From Aquila chrysaetos chrysaetos (Eukaryota > Chordata > Aves > Accipitriformes > Accipitridae), in the NCBI RefSeq assembly GCF_900496995.4, contig NC_044008.1, forward strand, positions 4,998,453-5,062,452: a stretch of DNA of 64,000 bases. The letters run 5' to 3'. The translations under genes were made by a program, and so were the position numbers. Within the stretch, counting starts at the first letter, position 1, and each line of letters opens with the position of its first letter. Positions 1-12,500 of this stretch are shown in pieces. The notes under the pieces are model-generated. The model worked only from the letters and a program-made list of their open reading frames with translations, did no database searches and was not told where the DNA came from.

Positions 1-422
1 AAATCCAATGTCTTTTATATCTAGCAGCACTCTGGTGATTTAATGATGAAACAGAGGACAGAGTCATTGGACTTTGTACCAACACATCACAAGGAGACAA
101 CCAGAACATCACTATTTTTATGTAAACGTGAAGCAGAATTATGGCATTGAATTATTACAGACAGAGCAGTCTTTTTTAATATGTTTTTCATTCCTCCCTA
201 TGCTAGTGCATGGCAGTTGTCTGAGAACCAGGCTCTGCTTTCCTCCATAAAAAGTAAAGACTGTGGAGTATAAATGGTGTAAGGCTACAGAGACGTGCAG
301 AGCTGAAAGTTAGAATTAGCCCATAAAGAAGAATAACATTTTCTGCTCTGTTATTGTCCTGAGTTTTCTGACATCTTTACTATAGCTCACTTTACTGTGA
401 ATATTTTTATTTTATTTTGCAG

Positions 423-539
423 ATTTTTAATGGCTATTTTATTCACTTCTTTGCCCCGGAAAATCTTGATCCTCTGCCCAAAAACATTTTATTTGTTATA
501 GATGTCAGTGGCTCGATGTGGGGACTGAAAATGAAACAA
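423..539 (+). CDS. ITIH2: ITIH2 coding exon w1: start of VWA domain, MIDAS
   Basis: 39 codons in phase 0, from [12 protein letters not shown] to GLKMKQ. Acceptor TTTTGCAG precedes; donor GTAAGT at 540. The metal-site motif D-V-S-G-S is at 501-515, so the three coordinating residues of a VWA MIDAS are intact. Confidence 0.95.
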
Positions 540-3500
540 GTAAGTGCTTGACCTCTATTGCAAAGTGAACCTCCTGCCAACTTTCCCATGTGCCTTACCA
601 TACAGTTACATAGCAGATTGGCACTCAAAATTACCAGCTTAGTTCTTTACACTTCACTCCATCAAAAGCCTCACTGAATCTGAAGAACATTTGGTGAATC
701 AAAGACCTCATGATTTTACTCTTTATTTGTAATGCTCCTTCCATGTTGTAAGGAAGATGTGATGCCATCAGAACACAGATTTTAGCTCTAAATTAAAATT
801 TTAATTGACAGATCACAAAACATTTTGCAAAGGCTCTGATCCCCTTTTTCTCTAATCTCTCCTACTGAATCCTGGGAAAGTCTCAGTGGGGATACTACAT
901 CCCTGCTTTCAAAAAGTTGTGGACAAATTGTTGACAGCCCACTGAAGAGCCGTAAGAATTATTTAGACAACATAACCCATAGGGGGGAAAAATGCAAAAA
1001 ATAAGATGGTTTAGTCTGCAAAAGAAAAGACTTGGAGAGACATAATCAGCCTCCAAATATGCGAACAATTATTCCAAAAGGGAAACTCATCAACTGACAT
1101 TCATGCCCACCCAGGGTAGAATAAGACGGAATCAGATAGATTTCCAGCGGGAGAGATTTATATTAGATATTAGGAAAAACTTTGTAGTGCTGAGAGGGGA
1201 GTTCAGGAGATTGTAGATGATGTGTCACTGAAGGTTTTTAAGAACTGGCTAGACAAACATTAGTCTGGAATGATCTAGGTATATTTGAATTTCCTTCCGA
1301 GCACAGTACTAAGGTGTGGCACATTGCTTCCTTGGGGAAATCAATGCTGCAAAACTGTGGTACAGGCTAATTGTCACTTATTTAAATCATACATCTTCAA
1401 ACAGATGTTACGCAGCCTGAAATGCCAGCATTGCAGACAGAGCTAAGTCTCCTGAGCTGATACGAGCAGTTCCTCTCTCCTGAACCACAATGTCTCACAA
1501 ACTGCTTCTCTTTCTCACCTCAGTCTGTGTTAGCAGGAGTTAAGCAAAGATGGGTTGAGTCACGTGGGTTTGTTCTTGCTAATTGCATTTTTTCTATGTT
1601 TCTTTGGTGAAAAGTTCAACTTTATGCAAGAAGTGCAAAAAAGGAGAGATTTGGGTAGCAGATGCTATTTTGGATTCCAGTGCTCATGTTCTTATTCATT
1701 AGAGGCATCTGCCTGTAGTCCCAAGAAGATGCTTTCAGCAACTGAAAGCATAAACTCATCTTCTCTTAAATTTCTTCTTCTCAGACGATCGAGGCCATGA
1801 AGGCAATATTGAGTGAGCTCCGTGCTGCTGATCAGTTCTCCCTTATCGACTTCAACCACAATGTCCGATGCTGGAGAGATAATCTAGTCTCAGCCACCCC
1901 AGCGCAGGTTGAAGACGCTAAGAAGTACATCCAGACAATCCATCCCAACGGGGGTATGAGGTTTTGATTGCAAGGTTCTCATGGTAGTTATATATCACAG
2001 GAACGGGTACCTCAGAAAACCTTCAGACTGGCAGAGTATTCCTAACAAAAAGTCTGATTCCCAACATCGGAAAAGTGTGCCCTGGAGCTAAAGGAGAGGA
2101 AGGATTCCAGTTTATTGTGTTAGGGGATGAGATGGCATTTTCTTCTACTGAATAAGCTATGACAGATAGAACATAGACCATAGAACAGCTGCCTTTAATC
2201 TATAGGTCCTACCTCCAGCCTCACAGATCCCAAATATCCTTGAAAGACAAAGGCCATCTCATGCCTTTGTAAATCAGATCGTAAGCAGCCCAACTCCAGG
2301 GTCTCCACTAGCTATAATTTGTAGGCTACACCATGATCTACTAAATGCCACCCTAGGCAAACTGTTCATCCTTTTTGTGCCTTCATTTCCTGTCTGATAA
2401 AAAAGGACAGTTGCCTTTTTCAGCCTTACAGCACTTTGGATGCTTCATTTGTTAGTGTTTGAGGAATTTGTACAGAAGGCGCTCATGATCATTTTAATCT
2501 ACTGCTCTCTGAAGTGCAGTTCTGGTTTAGTTGTTCAGTTATTTGTATGCCAATGGTGTGTAGAGGGTCTTCCCAACCTCAGAGTCTTCTGGTGCTGTGG
2601 CACCTTCATTTCCAGCAGCTTTCACTGGCAACATGTAAGGTAGAATCAACATGAAGTTATAGACTTGTCCAAGATCATCAGTGTGTTGGGAATAGGAAAC
2701 CATGTTGGATAAATGAGTGTCTCATAAGCCTGACTTTGTTATCCCAAAACAATTGACAGATAAGCTAAGAGACCTGTTCCCATCCAGCAAAGCCAGTTTG
2801 CAATGCAGCATTTTATTATCCTGACTCTGGAGCCACTATTTTTTTTCTTTCTTGACAAAGAAAATACCCAATTTTTGACTGCTCAGCCTTCCTACTCCTG
2901 TTCCTTTCATATTAATTTCTTACTCTGTCCCTTTTGTGCCACAAGCCAAACCTTTAGATAGGCTCAGTAAACATACACCTCTTCTTTTCCAATCAAGATG
3001 TCCAAGGAACAGGCTGATGCCAGAAAAGAAAGTTTCATCATGCTCTCATTCAATCATTTGCCTGCAAACCCACTACTTCTCCCCACAGCAAATAGTTCCC
3101 AACACCACAAATGGTCCCACTGGAATTAGTGAGGGGGAATGGGGGGGCTACATGAAGATGACAGCCTGGGATGAAAAAGGGAACCAGAGTGCAAGCAGAT
3201 GTAGCGTAAGCATCACAGAGGAGGTATTTTGCTGCCTTGATGTCAGGTCTTGTCCATGCTGATTAATTCCACTAGAATCTCAGAACTGATCTGGATTCGA
3301 TAAGGGGCTCGACAAGAATCAAACTTGTTTTCTTCCTTGTGTCTTTGGCAGGCACAAATATCAATGAAGCTCTTCTCCGAGCCACATTCATCCTGAACGA
3401 AGCCCAAAACTTAGGCATGTTGGACCCTAACTCAGTCTCCATGATCGTATTGGTGTCTGATGGAGACCCGACAGTAGGTAAGGATCCTGCTTTAGGTGAG

Positions 3501-6500
3501 AAGAAAGGCCTGTGGGGTTAGCCTGAGAAAAGCACGCAACAAGTAGACGCTTTGACAGTAAGTTAAAAAAAAATCTGTTTCCCTTTCTTCCAATGCCTGT
3601 GCTGCTTTTGCCAAGTGCTATAGGTGCCATGGGGCTTTGCACAGAAGCTTTCAAAAGTTGAGCAGATCATGTTATACAAGTTATGTACTTTTTGCAATTA
3701 CAGAGATGCACAAGTCCTGTAGGAGAGGTAATCACAACAACCTTAGAAAAAGTTTCCTCTTCCAATGACCTGAGCCCAGAAAGACTTACGCAGCCCCAAG
3801 TGTAACATCAAAATCAGGAAAATAAAGTAGAATGCAAATTAATTTGGATTGGATTTGGTACTGGTCAAAAGCAATCGTTTACTGCAAGTTGCCATCCCAG
3901 AAAAGGCTGCCATTAAAAATAAAACTGAAAAAAAGTCAGTTCCTATGGTGGCGGAGAACATCTTAAGTACAAGAAACAAAGTAAAACCTTTATGAAGATG
4001 TCTTAGTCTGCAGACACCTTGAAGCAGTAATTCTGGGAGAGGTCTAGATGTGTCACAAGTACAAACTCCCCAGGAAGTTAAGAGCCCTGGATATACAAAG
4101 AATATGCATCAGATACAAAAAAAAAAAAGAGTTCGAAGGAATCATCTTCAGTGGAAACAATTTGTTAATCTCCATCCAGTAGAAGCTCAAATGTCACTGT
4201 AGGCACTGCAAAATGGAGATTGGGCATCTGAGCTAATTGTCTAGATTTCCCTTATATTAAGAGAGAACCAGAGACACTGGAAGAGCATGAATGCATTTAC
4301 CTTGATGGAGACTTCCTCCGTTGCTCAGATGGATGTCACCCTTTATGTGTCTCCAAGGTGAGCTAAAGCTGACAACGATCCAGAAGAATGTAAAGCAGAG
4401 CATAAAGGACGAATTCTCTCTCTTCTGCCTTGGGATTGGGTTTGATGTAGATTACGATTTCCTGCAGAGAATCGCAACTGACAACCGTGGCATGGCCCAG
4501 AGGATTTTTGGAAATCAGGAGACTTCTGCCCAAATGAAGGTGCGTTTCTGGCCCATTGCCTCTGAAACTCTCCAGTTCTGTTCACAGCTGTGGAGATGGG
4601 TAACTCCACTAGCAAGAGCAGAGTTACTGTAGGTTCAGAGGGACGGTCATGAAAAGTATCGTTTCTTCTGGAGAGTCCTGCAAGATGACTATCATGTATT
4701 AGCTTAAGTGCTCCTAGTTACAATTTTTGTAGTATCTATAATACATACTTTACTGCTTTTTGTGGGATTAATATTCTATAAAAAAGCCCTAACCATAAAA
4801 AAAGATTTTCTGAATTAAAATTAAGGCCTGGATTTTACCTCAGGCCTCTTCAGCACTAACAAAAAGCATAGATATAAATGCTAAATGATAATCCATGTTT
4901 TGCCAGTGTGAGAAAAAGTTCAATTCTAGGAGGCTCTGGCTCCAAATCTGAGCAGCAATTGCTGATGAACAAATTCTCACACCCTTATTCTGTTTCTATT
5001 CATCGGTTTCACCACCTATGCAGGCTTCTCATACTTCTTCTTTCCCAACACGAGTGTGATAGGACACACACAGGTGTGCCAGGACACACTACATGGTGTT
5101 CTGCCAAACAGAGCAGCTCTGACAGCGCAGCCTCTCAATCTGAGACAGCCTCCAACCATAGCACCGTATGGGTACCTGTTTTCACCCTCTGATTCCATAT
5201 GCTAAACCCAGCTGTGCACACATCCCAGTTCACACCAGCCAAGTACAACAGGGTCAGAAAAGGGTAGACAGTCTACAGCACAGAAGCAAAACCAAGTGAG
5301 ATACAGGTCTAGGTTTTGGCAAGAATTAGGTGGGAAGCAGCTGCGTGGCTTATACAGTAGCCAAGAGCTGATCAACCTGATAATAGATTCAGGCCCATAT
5401 ACACCTGTGTTCAAGCCTTTTAAGTCTAGGAGGAACACAGCCAATGGGCTTCTGACCATCCTTTGACTTCGACAAGATTTGGGCCAGACCTTCTTGCTGT
5501 ACCCTCTTACAAGTGTACTAAAGTCTAAGTATAAAGGAGTTTGCTTTCTCTGGGACACGGAAAGTCCCACTTGCCCATTAGGGCTCCGGGTTTTGTCACC
5601 TGCTGTCCTTTCAGTAAGAGTGGCACATGTGGAAGGGTTGCTTTCGGTACAACAGACTCACTTCTCTGTTTCCTTCCATCTCAGAATTTCTACAACCAGG
5701 TTTCCACCCCACTCTTGAAGAAGATTCAGTTCAACTACCCCCAGGAGTCAGTGTCAGACGTCACCCAGAGCAGCTTCCACAACTACTTTGGTGGCTCAGA
5801 GATAGTAGTGGCTGGGAAGGTCGACACAGAAAACCTGCAGCACTTAGAAAGCATTGTCACAGCGACAGCAGTGAGTGAAGGTGTCCCTCGGATACCTTCT
5901 CCTGGGGTTTGGGCTGGTTCATTCACTCATGTGTACAGTCTTCTTGGGGGGTTATTGCCAGCAGAGTGCCTTGTCCTCTTGGGTTCTGGGTGGGAGCATG
6001 GGGAAACTCATGGGGGGGTTTGTCCAACAATGTTTCACAACAGCTTCAAGTACAGTCACAAATAGTCACTGCCTGCAGCCTGCCAGAGGAACTGCCTTCT
6101 AATAAATGTACCATACAAAATTCACTTGCAAGCCAGACTAAGACTATGGAGTCCTCCTTCATGCTTTGTGAAGGTGCAGGGGAGATCCCCTAAGGTAGCT
6201 CCTTTCATGGCTGAACCTCCCATTGTTGGGGAGTTCAAGCTGGTGGGTCTACAGTGTGTCAAGTCCTAGCACTGTCCTTTCATGCTCTGCCTTGTGCCAT
6301 ATGTGATGAGACTTTCCCCGTGTTTTCAGGACTGCTCTTCCAGGTGGAGTGGGATGGGGTGGGAATACTACATCTAGATCCTTCTTTCTGAGGAGGAACT
6401 GAAATATCCACACTCTTACAGGGCTTAGGAGTTGCCATTTGTTAGTTGCTGGAAAAAAATCAAACATTCAATATTCTTTCCTGCCAAAACACAGTGCAGT

Positions 6501-9500
6501 CCAAGGGTCTGTGGGAGAAGTAGAATTTGGTTCCCGTTCCTCAGTAGGAATTGGATGTGAAAAAGCCTGAGGGGAGGATGGCAGACCTCTGTTAAGAGCC
6601 TCTTCTTTTGGCATGTGGTAGCAGCCTCTTTGGCTACTGCTGACAGCTCCTTTACCTATTTTAATCCACTGTCACGAAAATGTCTTTAACAGAAGACCCT
6701 CTTGTCACAGCTCTCCTCCCCATGGCAGTCAGGCCAACGGTGCTGGGACTTTCTGATCTAGAAGCGACCTTGGGCAGAGCCAGAGTGGGGCATTAATGAC
6801 AACCATGCTAAGAGGGGAACTCAAAGCCACCCCATTCTCCTGGCTTACCCTCCATTATCTTTCTCTCTCGTTGATGGCATAGGCAAATGCAGAGCTCGTC
6901 ATGGAAACCCTGCGAGATGTTGAAGAACTGGATGGCTTCATGAAGAAAGACAGATACGCAGATCCCGATTTCACTAGGAAGCTGTGGGCCTATCTGACTG
7001 TCAACCAGATGCTGGCAGAGAGGTGAGGACAAATATGGTCTGTGGTGGGAAGGAAGAGAAACTTGAGAGCAATCTGGTTCTCTCTGAGACAACAGCTATG
7101 AGGCTGCCCTCAGGGTTTCAAATGTGTAAGGTAAACAAATAAAAATATAGGTAGGTGATATCTTCAGCCACATTCCTCCTATTTTTAGCACTCGCAATAT
7201 CAGGGAATAGAGTTTGGGAGCAGTTAATTAGAGGAATAAGGGTCAAAGATATCTGGCTGTGCGGCTGAATGAATGAAATGAAAGGGAGATTTGCCTTACA
7301 GAGCCTGAGTAAAAGCTATGGAATGGTTCAGGATGAATCTCCAAGCAGAAAGATGTCTCCTGCTGAGACCAGGAGATGGACTGGGCTTCTTCAAGTCCAG
7401 GCCAAAGCCCACAGAAGCCAAGAATAGTCTTCTTACAGAGAGTGCATTCACACAGGCCCTCGGCCTTTCCTTCTTGCAACAAGTACCAGTTTGGCTCTAT
7501 GACCACTCTGTGGAGGAATTGTCATGGCAGCTGCCCTGTAGAGCTGCTAACCATGCCTTCTGTTTCATTTTCCACGCAGAAACACAGCCCCCACTGCAGC
7601 TTTGAAGAGGAACATCACCAAATCCATCCTACAGATGTCTCTTGACCATCATATTGTTACCCCTTTCACAGCCATGCTGATAGAGAACGCTGAAAAGGAT
7701 GAAATAATGCTGGCAGACCAGCCCAAAGACCCCAGAAGGGGCTGCTGCCCAGGTCAGTGTCTCAGTCTGTCCATTATTCTACCTCTCTTTTTGACTTTGT
7801 TCTTCTTGTGTTGGAAGAACAACCATGTTTGTTGTTCACTCCAGGTGTTTGGGCTTATAGGATAACCTGTATTTTCAGTGAAAGCTGACCAAATCTTCAG
7901 CCAGTTTGAGACCATCCTGTTACGCAACTGCTCTTTGGAGCTATTGGCTTCAGTGAGGACTCAATGTGCCAACATTGCAATGATGAGGTTTCCAATAAGC
8001 CTACAAAGTCACAGATTGAATGTCTTCTTACTGGGACAGATAGGTCTAGTTGCCTGCACTGAAGCTGTAGAATTGACTAAACTGTATTTTACCACCACTT
8101 TTAAGCCTTGGAAGCTTCCTAAGATTGTTATCAATCAGCCACCAGCCCACATGGAATCTGAGTTGTTGTAACAACAGAGTCCCTCATTAATTAAACTTCT
8201 AGATTTACATCCATTACTTCAATATGTGTTCCAAAGTCCTTGCTACAGCCAAATGAGGCAGGGTTGGCTTGGTCTGGCATCATATGGTAGAGTCAGTCTC
8301 AAAGCAATAGCTGTCGACATCGGTGGATGTCTAGCGTATCCAAAGTCATCCCTGCACAGCCATGTGCTTCCAATGAAACTTAACAGCAGCTATTGTGCGC
8401 CCTCACCAGTCAGCGATTTGAAAAAGCACAACTGCTGCTGTCAGGAAAACATTGCCAGTGAGATGCAATGGAAGCACTGAAAGTAAAAGATCAGCTCCTT
8501 GAACAGCAGAGTCTGGTGGTTTAAAACCTATTAATAAATGGCAGAGTTTACAACTGGTTGTGAAGGAAAGAAGCAACCTACATTACACCAACAGACAGCA
8601 TCATCCAACTGGCATTTCACACTTGGAAGTGATTGTGACTTTGCTGAAACTCCAAGCACATGTCCTGCCTGCTCAGTTCTCATGCTCCTGGATAACTAAA
8701 AAAAAATGTCCTGATGCTGGCTTAATGAAATGGGGCTCTTATATTTGTTAACAGTTATTTTTAGGTTCATTTCTTCTTCTTTTCAGTTTTAAAGTCTGCA
8801 GCTGAGACCCAAAGAGAAATTAAATAGTTGTTATTTATACTGCATACTACAACTTACAACTGCCAAACAGTTCAGCACAGAAATAGCATGTATTGCATTC
8901 ATGTATAATGAATTCATTATACATGGCACCAGCTGACTAATTCAGACCATAATTATGTTGATTTAGATCATGTAGAGGATTTAAGTGATTTTAATATAGG
9001 TTCTCATGTCTTTGTGTTTGATGGAATAGTCAAAACTTAGCAACACTGAAACCAGGGTCATGGCGTCTATGGATTTCAGGGACAGTGGGATGTGACTCTT
9101 GAACCGCGGTAGAGGACAGAGCTTGTAAAAATAATATCAAAGTAAATCTGTGCTTAGGATTGTGCAACACATGGGCTGTACCAAAAAGTTTGCATATACA
9201 AGGCATGGAATGGGTAATCTGAAATAGATTTTTCTGTCTGTCCTTATACAACTCCCATCAGAGCTGCACTGTCTGTTTTCATAGACAGAGACCGTGTTTC
9301 TTCCACTGAAATCACTCATTTCTCAAAGGATTGTCTAATTGCTCTTTTATCGTGACAGACGTACTGCAAAACTGAGGAGCCAAGTCAGCAAAGCTTTTGC
9401 CACCTACTAAATTTTTAAAATTCAGCTTTTTATTTGGCAAGACACGTAAGCCCTTGCATTGGGGGCTTTGCTAAAGTGGGGCCTGTTTGTATGAATAAGA

Positions 9501-12500
9501 GTTAAAAAGTCAGGCTCCATTTTTCACCAATAGCTTATAGTTAGCTCAACTGGCTTGGGAACTCGTATTCCTCTGGTGGAGACACTGGAGTAAATCCATC
9601 CTAGCTTCATTATACAAATCTGTCTGTTGTAAACGGTGTTGCGCCTGCTTTACATTGGTATAACGCCAAATGATCTGCTGCATTACTTTAAAAATTACAC
9701 TATAAAATATGTCAGCACTAACAAAAACCTAATTATGACTGTCATTTAACAGGTACTCTAGGATTAACTCCAAATGCACCTAATAATAACAAAGGTATCC
9801 CAGCCTGGGCCAATGACACAATTGCACCAGCCAGTTTGCCTGAGCAAAGGAGTCCTCCTACGTCCTCTCTGAGCATAAACAGAGGTAAAAGCTACAGTAT
9901 TTCTCTTCAAAGAAATACCAGACAGCAACACTCATCACCTAATACACAAATAAAAGCGATATAATCAAAGTTATTGGGCAATTTGGGAATTTCAGCTTCT
10001 GTGACAAGATGCTAAACCCAGTAACGATGGAGGAGTCTATCAGTTGTCCTGATTTTTCTTGTTGAGTTTTCTGAATTGTTGTAAAAGCTGTATCTTCATT
10101 TAGGGGCTAGTCCACAAGAGAATACATCAACTGCTGTGACTAGCTGATGAATCTACTTCACTGCTGTTGCAGAGGACATCAGTGTGAAAGGTCCTCGATA
10201 CAGCCCCTGCTGGAGGTCTGAGCAGGGCACAATCAAGTGTATCCCAAATCACAGCCACCTCAGTCAAATTCTTGTAAATCAGTCTAGAGCCCAAGTACTA
10301 AGCTTTTCTTTATAAAATACTGAGTCATTTTGGCTTTGAATAGATGAACCTGTAAAAATATCCTCTAAGCTACAAGCATGAGACTAGTTTAGATCCTACT
10401 AGGATCCCAGCAATCCCATCTTCTGCTGCGTGCTTCCCTGAGGCTGAGGCTGCTCGCTGAGCTTACATTTAGCTTCTCTGCAGTAGCAAAGCTAATGTAA
10501 AGTTACTGCCATTGTAAATGACAGATGAATGTTCTGTGGTAGATAAAAATCTCTGAATGCCCTGATGACTGATGGATCCTGTTAATGCTTGGGCCTCTGC
10601 CACACTTTAGTGCCTACTTAAACAAACCAGCTGTGAGAACCATTGCCTATAAAAGCAGTATAGCTACAATAACTCTGGGAGTGTGCCTGTGTGTGGATGT
10701 GTGTATTTACGTAGCTATCAAACAAAGAGCTGTCAAACTCCTTCTCAGCATAGCTCAAGGGTTAAGCTAAGACTTTGGATAGTCAAGAAACTGCTTGGAA
10801 AAGAAGGTGAGCAAGGTGAAGTTACCTGTCTAACTTGTACATGTATTTCACACTGGAAATTCTTTTGTTCCTGGAAATGTTGATCAGAACAGGCCTTGGC
10901 ATCAAGTTGAGGAAGATCAAGCAGTTGGTGAGAACAAGAAAAAAATGATTGAGGGCTATATCTAAGAGACTCAATATATTCAAAGATTCCAGACATTCAA
11001 TAGCTTCTTCACCCCTTGGATGGTACCTACCCCACCGTTTCCTGTGAAGACATTCCTGGTCAAGGGTCTAGGATTTGTCTAGTGCACAAGAAGAGTTAAA
11101 TACTTCCAAAAGATGAGGAACACCAGTGAATGACTGGAAGCTGGCCTGGCTATCCCCATGGGCATGGGGCATGTCTCTGGATGTTGACAGGGAGATGCCA
11201 ACCACCACCAAACCAGCAAGAGCTGGGCAGTGCTTTGAACTTCAATATGAGACTGGAGGCAGCTGCCTTCAGTGACTGGCGCAGGTGTTTGGCTCATTTG
11301 AGGCCAGTTTTAAAGAACATATAACTTTCAGAGGGGCCCAATACCACCAGGCTGTTAAACATACTGTGAGAACAAGTCCTGGATTGTATTCCTCAGGGGA
11401 GCTGGTAGGCAGGATGTATCTTTACCCAACATCAGTACCGTGGTATGGACTTGTAACGTGTCTGAGACCTTCTTAGTTTCAGAGAGTGATGTCCTGGGAG
11501 TGTGTCACTTCTAGAATTAGGCAATAGCTGGGCATGGGGGCGTGTTGGATATTAGTTTTAAACAGAGGTGTCACACAAATCCTGCTTTCCATGCCATAGG
11601 TCCTTTCCCGAATCTAGACCTCAAAGATGTGTCCCTGTCTGTCTGGTGTCCAGATGGGTCCTTGGTCTCACCTGGAGGCTGGCTTCTATCACGAAGAAAT
11701 AAAACTCAGCTTCTAGAACTCCACGTTGAGCCTATGGCACCCTAGTGTGCAGCTGACCAGTTAAACCAGTAGTTCACTGCACTTGGTGGTGTTCCACAAG
11801 CCAATAATGTCGTATCATTTCCTTTTCTTAAACAGGGGAAGTATATGAGAAGAAAGTGTCTGAGGGACTTTTGTGAGGAGCATCTGAGAACTTTCTTAGC
11901 TACTGCAGGGATAGAAAGGGCTCTGGTCCTGCTCTGAGGAGTCCCAAAAAGTGCTTGAAAATCCCCCAAGGAAAGCGTCTCAGTCTTTGTCTCCCTTACC
12001 TCGAGGGCAGGCACCGGCCTGCTTCTCACGCTTGTTTCTTTTCTATGTTTCAGTTGACAATGACCCACATTTCATCATACACCTGCCCAAAAGCCAAAGG
12101 AACATCTGCTTCAATATCAACTCAGAGCCTGGAAAGATCCTAAACTTGGTTTCTGACCCTGGTACTGGTAAGGAAATAAAACGTGGTTTACTTTACAGCA
12201 CACTTTTCTTCTCTCAGGTCTGAAAGGTGTTCAGAGGGAGCAGGGGAAATGCCTACAGGGAGGACTGTGTGCTACCAGGAGTGTGGTTGAGGGCAGTGGT
12301 TATTTTCCTCCACATCTGGAGTTTTGTGTCCAGTTTGAGGCTTGCCAGTACAAGAAAGTTGGTGACAAACTGGATCAAATTCAGTGGTGGACACCAAGAT
12401 GATGACTATAGGGCTGGAGCACAGGACATAGGAGAGACTGAGACAGCTGGGTTTGGTCAATCTTAAGAAAAGAAGACCCACAGTGAATCTTGTTGCTGTC

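Noticed and set aside
2936-3262. 108-codon ORF before ITIH2 exon w3
   Set aside because: Intronic, no homology to ITIH2 and no acceptor/donor arrangement that fits the phases of neighbouring exons.
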